Positions 58,163 to 64,000 of a stretch of 64,000 nt of DNA are shown one piece after another (within the stretch, counting starts at the first letter, position 1; each line of letters begins with the position of its first letter). The notes below the pieces were generated by a model, which was not told where the DNA came from, searched no databases, and was given only the letters and a program-made list of their open reading frames with translations. This DNA is from Spirochaetota bacterium (GTDB lineage Bacteria > Spirochaetota > Brachyspiria > Brachyspirales > JACRPF01): assembly GCA_016214035.1 (NCBI GenBank), contig JACRPF010000016.1, positions 1 to 64,000 on the forward strand. The letters are read 5' to 3'. A program made the translations under genes and the position numbers.

Positions 58163-59014
58163 CTACCTCGGCAGGGAGAATAATATGATGCAGATAACCG
58201 CGGCCGCCATGCCCGCCGCTTTCATGACGGAGAAATGCTCTTTCAGAAAGAGCACTACAAGCGGTGCGGTAATTAAAAAACTGAACTGCGAGATGGTGAC
58301 CGCCACGGATGCGTCTGCGGTATTCACCGCGAGCTTGAGAAAGAATACGATGCCGCATATCAGTACACCCGATATCAGTGAATACCGGATAATGGACCGG
58401 TCACAGCTCATAGCGCGCTCACGCAGCGTATAATACAGTATGCCTGCTGCTGCCCACCATATGCCGCCGACTGCAAGAAAAAGCTCATTCGACACGGCAT
58501 AGTTGCTTGCAATCTTGTAGCTGATTCCCATACACGCCCGTAGTATCGACGCCGCCACAAGCAGTATGATGAACTGATATGCTATCTTTTTATTGCCGGC
58601 GCCTTTCTCAGGAACCGAGAAAAGCGATATTGCCGCGAGAGAAAAAACAAGTGCGATGATTTTCATCGTTGTTATCGATTCACGCAGAAACATGAAAGCC
58701 ATGACGGCAACGAACACAAGGTTGAGCCGGTAAATAGTTGCGCCGATGGCCGCACCTGTCTTCTTCATCCCTTCAACAAGCGCAATATTTGCGGCGATTG
58801 AGAATATGCCGGCAATTGAACCTATAACCAGTGTCGGCAAGGTCATCTGCAGGGAATGCCGCGCCGCGCCGAGCAGAAAAAAGAACAGAAACCAAATGAC
58901 ACCGATGAAGCAGAAAAATAGTCCCACCGGCCGCCGTTTCTGGCCGTATTTCTTGAAGACCATGTCATTGACACCGGCGAATGAAAGACTTGCAATGGCG
59001 TATACAATGCCCAT
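58163..59014 (-). CDS. EamA/DMT-superfamily transporter
   Basis: The 283-residue protein has ten hydrophobic helices in two EamA halves (about 1-135 and 145-283), the fold of drug/metabolite exporters. The substrate is not predictable. It lies directly upstream of the cupin regulator in the same operon, and the shared promoter contains a perfect inverted repeat, which suggests ligand-controlled expression. Confidence 0.85.
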   Translation of the reverse strand: MGIVYAIASLSFAGVNDMVFKKYGQKRRPVGLFFCFIGVIWFLFFFLLGAARHSLQMTLPTLVIGSIAGIFSIAANIALVEGMKKTGAAIGATIYRLNLVFVAVMAFMFLRESITTMKIIALVFSLAAISLFSVPEKGAGNKKIAYQFIILLVAASILRACMGISYKIASNYAVSNELFLAVGGIWWAAAGILYYTLRERAMSCDRSIIRYSLISGVLICGIVFFLKLAVNTADASVAVTISQFSFLITAPLVVLFLKEHFSVMKAAGMAAAVICIILFSLPR

Positions 59015-59043
59015 AAGTCACCTATATAGCTAAGATATACTTG

Positions 59044-59076
59044 GTATAGTATAACTATACTTTCAATAAAAGTCAA
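59044..59076 (-). promoter_or_regulatory. Promoter with palindromic operator for the EamA-regulator operon
   Basis: On the minus strand TTGACT (59076-59071), a 17-nt spacer and TATACT (59053-59048) form a strong promoter. The perfect inverted repeat GTATAG-N5-CTATAC (59044-59060) covers the -10 box and the end of the spacer. A third half-site-like AGTATA follows toward the gene. This is the geometry of a repressor operator; the XRE-cupin protein encoded in the operon is the natural candidate. Confidence 0.65.
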
Positions 59077-59134
59077 ATTTAATCGATAATGCAGCGATTT
59101 CAATGAATTTGTGATGAACTGCTGCGCGATTATT

Positions 59135-59905
59135 TCAAGCAGTTTTACCGATAAATACGTTCGTGCAGTATTCGAATACCACCCGGCCATTCACATTATA
59201 CGCATCAAATATACGCCTGAGCTCCTGGACGACAACGTCATAGTGCTCATGATATTCCTTCGGCGCATATGATGACGAGCGCAAACGTCCCAATAGCGAA
59301 TCAAATTCGAACTGCTGTGCATGTTTCATAAGATATTTTTCAAATGGTTCGGGCGCATAGAAATCCGATACGATGGTGTCATCAATATTCTTATGCGTCA
59401 CGTTACCGTATCCGGGAATATGTTCCTTTAAGAATGTTTCATATGCCGCCTGAAAGTCATTATTTTCCGTACTTCGGTCATTCCAGATCAGAACCGTCCA
59501 GGCGCCCTTTTTTGCAATACGCAGGAATTCAATCTTAGCCCGCCCACGGTCAAACCAGTGAAATGCCTGTGCCGCACATATTAAATCCACCGTGCAGTCA
59601 GGCAGCGTCGTAAGCTCGGCAGTACCGTTGATACTTCGGAATGAAGCGTATCGTGACAGATCATCCTCCGCCGCTTTCCGCATAGCGTCATTGGGTTCAA
59701 CCGCATATACCAGACCGGCATGCGGCAGAAGCAGTCCGGTGAGTATACCCGTACCCGAGCCGACATCCGCCACCGTCGAGTTTTTTGTAAGACCGCATTT
59801 CTCATTGAGCAAATTAATTATCTCAAAAGGATAACCGGGGCGGTATTTCCTGTAATCATCAACACGATCGGAAAAACGTTTTGTACTGTCCACATGACTC
59901 CCCAT
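59135..59905 (-). CDS. Class I SAM-dependent methyltransferase
   Basis: The 256-residue protein has SAM motif I ADVGSGTGILTGLLLP at about 46-61, an acidic VEPND for ribose contact, and DLICAAQAFHWFD as motif post-II. AQAFHWFD is typical of the UbiE/Tam-like group. The substrate is unknown. It starts 3 bp after the pyrE stop, so it is probably transcribed with pyrF and pyrE. Confidence 0.88.
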   Translation of the reverse strand: MGSHVDSTKRFSDRVDDYRKYRPGYPFEIINLLNEKCGLTKNSTVADVGSGTGILTGLLLPHAGLVYAVEPNDAMRKAAEDDLSRYASFRSINGTAELTTLPDCTVDLICAAQAFHWFDRGRAKIEFLRIAKKGAWTVLIWNDRSTENNDFQAAYETFLKEHIPGYGNVTHKNIDDTIVSDFYAPEPFEKYLMKHAQQFEFDSLLGRLRSSSYAPKEYHEHYDVVVQELRRIFDAYNVNGRVVFEYCTNVFIGKTA

Positions 59906-59908
59906 ATT

Positions 59909-60433
59909 TTACGTTGCAGATTCCAGTTCTGATTTTGTAAATAATCCGATAAGGTTCAATCCGTGTTCCTTGAGCTTTTCCTTGCCGCCGCTCTCACGGT
60001 CGATGACGCATATCACATCCTGAATGATACCGCCGGCTTTCCGCAGCATGGCGACACCGTCAATGATGGCCCCGCCGGTAGATACTACATCCTCTATGAT
60101 AAGAATACGTTTGCCGTTTATCTCTCCGCCTTCAGCGCATTTGCAGGTACCGTATTCCTTCGCCTGCTTCCTGATAAAAAGCGTCGGCATCCTTGAGTAA
60201 TGCGATATCATCGTCGCTATCGGGATTCCGCCGAGTTCTAGTCCCGCGATATAATCGATATCTTTCGGAATACGTGTTATCGCTTCTCTCGCGATATTTT
60301 CAAGTATTTCCGGAACAGACTCGAAGAGATATTTGTCAAAATATTCCGTACTGGTCTTTCCCGACCGCAGAACGAAATTACCTCGGATATTCGATACTGT
60401 ATATATCTTTCGAGCAAGTTCCCGGTGATTCAT
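59909..60433 (-). CDS. pyrE: Orotate phosphoribosyltransferase
   Basis: The 174-residue enzyme joins orotate and PRPP to make OMP. The PRPP-binding motif IIEDVVSTGGAIIDG and the lysine-containing RKQAKEYGT loop are present. Start ATG 60433 is chosen over the TTG three bases upstream because GGAG stands 6 nt before it. It follows pyrF in the same operon, 31 bp downstream. Confidence 0.92.
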   Translation of the reverse strand: MNHRELARKIYTVSNIRGNFVLRSGKTSTEYFDKYLFESVPEILENIAREAITRIPKDIDYIAGLELGGIPIATMISHYSRMPTLFIRKQAKEYGTCKCAEGGEINGKRILIIEDVVSTGGAIIDGVAMLRKAGGIIQDVICVIDRESGGKEKLKEHGLNLIGLFTKSELESAT

Positions 60434-60464
60434 CAATGTCTCCGTTTATATTTTATTACGAACG

Positions 60465-61280
60465 TCATATGTTCCTGCTTTTATTGATCTCATCATTTGT
60501 CTTTTGCGCTGCAGTGCGTGCGGCCTGATCGAAATTTTCGTCTTTCCCCGCGTAAATGATGCCGCGCGATGAACTTATGATAAGTCCAAATCCGTCTTCG
60601 GTACTGCCGCTCGTCACCGTGCGTGCGATATCACCGCCCTGAGCGCCGACGCCCGGCACAAGAAACGGAATATCAGGGCACAGAGCGCGTATATCACGAA
60701 GTTCATCCGGATAGGTGGCGCCTACGACAAATGCCAGATTTTTATTATAGTTCCAATGCGCACGCGCAAATGCCGCCACACGCCGGTACAATTTTTCACC
60801 ATCGCAGTTCGTTTCCTGAAAATCCGTTGCGCTTCTGTTCGAAGTTCTGCAGAGCACAATCGTCCCCTTATCACTGCGGTCGATGAACGGCTTTATCGAA
60901 TCGGTTCCCATATATGGATTCACCGTAACCGCGTCAGCACCATAGCGGTCGAACGCCTCTTTCGCATACATCGCCGCGGTGCTGTCGATATCACTGCGTT
61001 TCGCGTCAAGTATCACCAGAATATCCGGATAATTCTTTTTAACATAATCGATAGTCAGTTTGAGTTCCAATTCCAGTCCATATGCCGCATAATAGGCGAT
61101 CTGCGGTTTGTACGCGCAGACGATATCGTGCGTCGCGTCGATAATCCGCCGGTTGAATTCGAATACGGGGTTCTTTTCATGCCGGATACAATGCGGTACT
61201 TTTTCGATATCAGGATCAAGACCGACACACAGCATCGAATTATTCCTGCGCCACGCTTTTTGCAGTTTTTCACTGAACAT
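60465..61280 (-). CDS. pyrF: Orotidine 5'-phosphate decarboxylase (type 2)
   Basis: The 271-residue TIM barrel decarboxylates OMP to UMP. LCVGLDPD starts the barrel, ILDAKRSDI is the catalytic Lys/Asp strand, and FLVPGVGAQGGD binds phosphate. Length and the DAKRSDI form are those of the longer type 2 enzymes. It lies upstream of pyrE, so the last two steps of UMP synthesis are encoded together. Confidence 0.93.
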   Translation of the reverse strand: MFSEKLQKAWRRNNSMLCVGLDPDIEKVPHCIRHEKNPVFEFNRRIIDATHDIVCAYKPQIAYYAAYGLELELKLTIDYVKKNYPDILVILDAKRSDIDSTAAMYAKEAFDRYGADAVTVNPYMGTDSIKPFIDRSDKGTIVLCRTSNRSATDFQETNCDGEKLYRRVAAFARAHWNYNKNLAFVVGATYPDELRDIRALCPDIPFLVPGVGAQGGDIARTVTSGSTEDGFGLIISSSRGIIYAGKDENFDQAARTAAQKTNDEINKSRNI

Positions 61281-61301
61281 TCATGTATCTCCGCATCCGT
61301 A

Positions 61302-61871
61302 TTATCGAAACAGTTTTGACGCAAGACGAAGCATATTCTGCCCGAGTACTCCGGCCTGCTGCAATCGTTTCGGCTGCTTGAGAATATCCCCGGGCGCTGA
61401 GGCACTTGCCGTAAGCCCGTTGATCTCACCCGGTACGCAGAGCATGCCGTTCGACAGAAAGTAATTATAGATGATGCCGGTGGTAATGCTCTGTCCGCAG
61501 TCCTCGCCGCTGCCGACGGCGATGGCCCCGCCGATCTTCCCGGTAAGCGGCCGCGTATTCCGGTGCACATACGTCCTGTCGAACAGCATCTTCAGCTGGC
61601 TTGTCACATTCCGGTAATACACCGGTGAACCGATGATAACCGCATCACACTCCCTGTATGCATCGGTGACAGCGCTCATATCGTCATCAATAACACATCT
61701 GCCTGTCCGATGACATGATTCACAGGCGTTGCAGGGTGACAGCTTCATCTTTCCCAGCTGGAATTCCGTTACCGTCCAGCCGGCATCAACAAATGGTTTT
61801 GCGGCATGTTCAACAAGAATACCGGTATTACTGTTCGTCCTCGGACTTCCGTTAATACACAATAGATTCAT
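61302..61871 (-). CDS. NADPH-dependent FMN reductase / iron-sulfur flavoprotein
   Basis: The 189-residue flavodoxin-fold protein has the phosphate loop NGSPRTNSNT at about 7-16, a C-x2-C-x2-C cluster in PCNACESC near 47-54 with a further Cys at about 60, and GSPVYYRNVTSQLK for FMN. This is the iron-sulfur flavoprotein type known from anaerobes. The electron partner is unknown. Start ATG 61871 follows AAAGGA at 7 nt; the upstream TTG is less likely. Confidence 0.85.
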   Translation of the reverse strand: MNLLCINGSPRTNSNTGILVEHAAKPFVDAGWTVTEFQLGKMKLSPCNACESCHRTGRCVIDDDMSAVTDAYRECDAVIIGSPVYYRNVTSQLKMLFDRTYVHRNTRPLTGKIGGAIAVGSGEDCGQSITTGIIYNYFLSNGMLCVPGEINGLTASASAPGDILKQPKRLQQAGVLGQNMLRLASKLFR

Positions 61872-61994
61872 TATCAAATCCTTTTCTATTATATATAACA
61901 GAGATACAATAATATCCAGTATTTATCGTGCGACTTCCAATACCGCTGCATCGTATCGAGAGCCGGTAAACATAACAAGGTGCCGCAATAACAC

Positions 61995-62023
61995 TGGACA
62001 ACTCACTCCCGCTGCGGTATACT
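61995..62023 (+). promoter_or_regulatory. Promoter of the P83/100 gene
   Basis: TGGACA (61995-62000), a 17-nt spacer and TATACT (62018-62023) stand 27 bp before ATG 62051. Confidence 0.55.
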
Positions 62024-62050
62024 GTTTCTATCGATTAAAGAGGTGCGGCC

Positions 62051-63637
62051 ATGATACTATCGAATACCATGAAATCAATTGCGCTGGTTATTTTGATATC
62101 AACAGCGGCATTCAGTCTTGAAGTTGCCGTTGATGAGATACAGAATGCCGCGCAGGCGAAAATAGAGTTCATCAACTACACCGGGCCCAATAAAAAAATC
62201 GACCCCGCCGGCGGCATCAGCGCCATCGGCGAGCAGCTCGCAAACGGGTCACGCGCGAAATTCAACGAAACATTCAGATACTTCGGCAAGTATTCCATCA
62301 CCCGCGCGGTAACGGCAGAAGAACCCGGCAAACTGTCAGCCGATATATTCTCCATCGACGCGGATGCGCAGGTGGACCATATTGACAATGTCAGGCGCAT
62401 CATCGCCGCATATCTCTCCGCCATGTACGGATACGAGAAAAAGCAGGCCTGGGCGCTTGCGGTGTATGTTTCCTATTACAACGCGGTCCATCGCGCCGAG
62501 ACGACCTATTTTGCGGGCGCATATAAAGCTTCGGTTATGAAGTACATCAACGCATCGAATGCCGGTATCGCCATAACATATTCCGAATGGCCCGGGAAAA
62601 CGAAAATGCTTATCCCGCTCACTGACGGCATCAGGAAAGGCGCAAGCAATGTGGTTGATCCGTTCACGCTTTCCGATGACAAGACGAAAAAGGAACTCAG
62701 GAAAGACGACCGCATCCCTGAACGCAAAGAAATCACCGAGATGAAAGAGAAGGCGCTTGACAAAGAGAAAGGAGCGCTCACCAAAGACAAGGAAGATGTT
62801 GCCAAAAAAAAGGACGATGTCGCAAAAGAGAAGCTGGCGCTTGATACGAAAAAGGACGCAACGCCGAAAGAAAAGGAAGCCGTCGCCAAAAAGGAAGAAG
62901 AGGTTAAAAAAGAGGAAAAACGTGTTGAGGAAAAAGCAGCGGACATAAAGAAAAAAGAAGATACGGTAGCCGAGGAGAAGAAAGAGATCGCGCAGGACGA
63001 GAAGAAAAAAGCGGAAGCCGTTTCGCCGAAAGAAGCGGCGCTCGATGCCAGAGAAAAGACGCTTGACAAGCGGGAGGACGCGCTCAAGTCGAATGAGCCG
63101 GATAAGAACATCTACGCACAGAAGCTATACTATTTCAAAATGCGCGACTACATCGAAGGCGGCCACTACAACAACGACTTGTACATGATTGACGCAGCCG
63201 CACGCAAACTGCTGTTTAAATCATCGGTACTTAATATATGCGGCGACCGCTGTGACATATTCTCCGACGGGATTGTTGTACTTACGCACACCGGTACGCA
63301 CGGAAAAGCGCACCACCTCACACTCATCGACCGTGAAACACTTACGGAAAAGGACACCGGTGCCGATGACATATTCTACCGGAGCTTCATCGAGATCAAG
63401 GACAGTTTCATCTATGCACTCGTGGTGAAAGACGGCAAACATTATCTCGGCAAATTCGACAGCACGCTCACCCGCGTGGCACTCTCGGCGGATGCGGTTA
63501 ATGAGAACACGTTCATCAGTTTTTTCAGCGATCAGGTGTTCATTAATGCACCGGATAAATCGGTGCTGGTACTGAACATGAAAGACCTGTCACGTATCGA
63601 TGTTATCGCTCCTGAAACGGGACAGCTTAAGAAATAG
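62051..63637 (+). CDS. P83/100-family protein
   Basis: The 528-residue exported protein follows the Borrelia P83/100 antigen family in its N-terminal 200 residues: IEFINYTGPNKKI, AIGEQLANG, YFGKYSITRAV, ADIFSIDADAQVDHIDNVRR, YNAVHRAETTYFAGAY and YSEWPGKTKMLIPL. A signal peptide occupies about residues 1-24. Residues about 215-350 are a strongly charged Lys/Glu coiled coil with many KEK repeats. The last 175 residues are beta-rich and propeller-like. The family is confined to spirochaetes; a structural or envelope role is assumed, not proven. GAGGTG precedes the ATG by 5 nt. Confidence 0.92.
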   Translation: MILSNTMKSIALVILISTAAFSLEVAVDEIQNAAQAKIEFINYTGPNKKIDPAGGISAIGEQLANGSRAKFNETFRYFGKYSITRAVTAEEPGKLSADIFSIDADAQVDHIDNVRRIIAAYLSAMYGYEKKQAWALAVYVSYYNAVHRAETTYFAGAYKASVMKYINASNAGIAITYSEWPGKTKMLIPLTDGIRKGASNVVDPFTLSDDKTKKELRKDDRIPERKEITEMKEKALDKEKGALTKDKEDVAKKKDDVAKEKLALDTKKDATPKEKEAVAKKEEEVKKEEKRVEEKAADIKKKEDTVAEEKKEIAQDEKKKAEAVSPKEAALDAREKTLDKREDALKSNEPDKNIYAQKLYYFKMRDYIEGGHYNNDLYMIDAAARKLLFKSSVLNICGDRCDIFSDGIVVLTHTGTHGKAHHLTLIDRETLTEKDTGADDIFYRSFIEIKDSFIYALVVKDGKHYLGKFDSTLTRVALSADAVNENTFISFFSDQVFINAPDKSVLVLNMKDLSRIDVIAPETGQLKK

Positions 63638-63751
63638 CTATTTATCGAGGTTTTCTTCACAGAAACGGCATTATCTGTCTACCGGTAAATCATCCATAAC
63701 CGCCGTACAATATGCAAAGACCAGGGAGTATGGTTACGGTATATTGTTGCC

Positions 63752-64000
63752 ATGAAAAATAAAACAGCCTTGATAACCGGCGCCGGTTCGAACCTGGGGC
63801 TGGCGCTTGCAAAACGTTTTCTGGCGGACGGATACAACGTAGCAGCCTGCGACGCGAATACCCGATTTATGAAAGCGGCCGCCGCCGAGTTGCATACTGT
63901 CGACCGTACCCGCGTACTCACACTCGGGGCTGATATTTCCGATGAACGTGCCGTCAAACACATGACGCGATCCGTTGTAAAACGTTTCGGCGGCATTGAC
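63752..64000 (+). CDS. Short-chain dehydrogenase/reductase (3' end beyond window)
   Basis: The first 83 codons encode a Rossmann fold: ALITGAGSNLGLALAKRF with the TGxxxxxG cofactor loop at residues 9-16, an acidic CDANT after strand 2 and GADISDE. The Asp in CDANT suggests NAD(H) over NADP(H). No strong ribosome site is visible before ATG 63752. The catalytic Ser-Tyr-Lys lies beyond the window. The 115 bp between the P83/100 stop and this gene hold nothing else I can identify. Confidence 0.82.
   Translation, partial: MKNKTALITGAGSNLGLALAKRFLADGYNVAACDANTRFMKAAAAELHTVDRTRVLTLGADISDERAVKHMTRSVVKRFGGID

Noticed and set aside
63634-63751. Terminator after the P83/100 gene
   Set aside because: AAATAGCTATTT near the stop is a short palindrome without a loop, and no GC-rich stem followed by T residues is present.

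Overview
The window reads as chromosomal DNA of an uncultured or little-studied spirochaete (Spirochaetota), at roughly 50% GC. The best lineage marker is the gene at 62051-63637. Its N-terminal domain closely follows the Borrelia/Treponema P83/100 antigen family, and that family is essentially spirochaetal. The rest fits a diderm heterotroph with partly anaerobic metabolism: a 2-oxoacid:ferredoxin oxidoreductase, GTP-dependent PEP carboxykinase, an LptF/LptG permease, SppA and DsbD.

Region 1 (1-32393, minus strand) is one open reading frame that enters from the right and leaves through the left edge still open. It is at least 10,797 codons long. I read the frame at about 18 places spread over the 32 kb. 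Every one gave the same phase, the same Asn/Thr/Ser/Gly-rich protein and no stop. The product has a signal peptide and at least 14 right-handed beta-helix modules, separated by fibronectin-III-like, Ig-like and other beta-sandwich modules. It is a giant exported surface or extracellular protein whose C-terminus and anchoring domain lie outside the window. Nothing else in this half is a credible gene; the many other open frames are shadows of the repetitive sequence.

Region 2 (32600-41100) has a tRNA-Thr, a consensus promoter with an attenuator-like leader driving vorB-vorA-vorC plus a coiled-coil protein, then pckG, a YkgJ-type cysteine-cluster gene, and an alpha/beta hydrolase and a TspO-like membrane protein on the minus strand. 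A tRNA-Lys follows, with a small cysteine protein and a TPR lipoprotein.

Region 3 (41100-51900) holds a tight plus-strand run (membrane TPR protein, rsmA, dsbD). It converges on a minus-strand operon (HU-TM-LysM protein, trpC, trpF, DUF2062). A plus-strand operon (sppA, a Yip1-like membrane protein, lptF/G) diverges from that operon. The signal peptide of dsbD lies in a different frame from its body, and the two join at a slippery heptamer.

Region 4 (52000-61900) is minus-strand housekeeping: CDGSH protein, DoxX, HD hydrolase, uracil-DNA glycosylase, mutL, a PHP phosphoesterase, a cupin regulator with an EamA transporter behind a palindromic operator, a methyltransferase, pyrE, pyrF and a flavin reductase. 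Region 5 (62000-64000) has the P83/100 gene and the start of a short-chain dehydrogenase.

The giant modular gene is the most striking object. The dsbD frame junction, the HU-TM-LysM fusion and the EamA/regulator operator are the best smaller leads.
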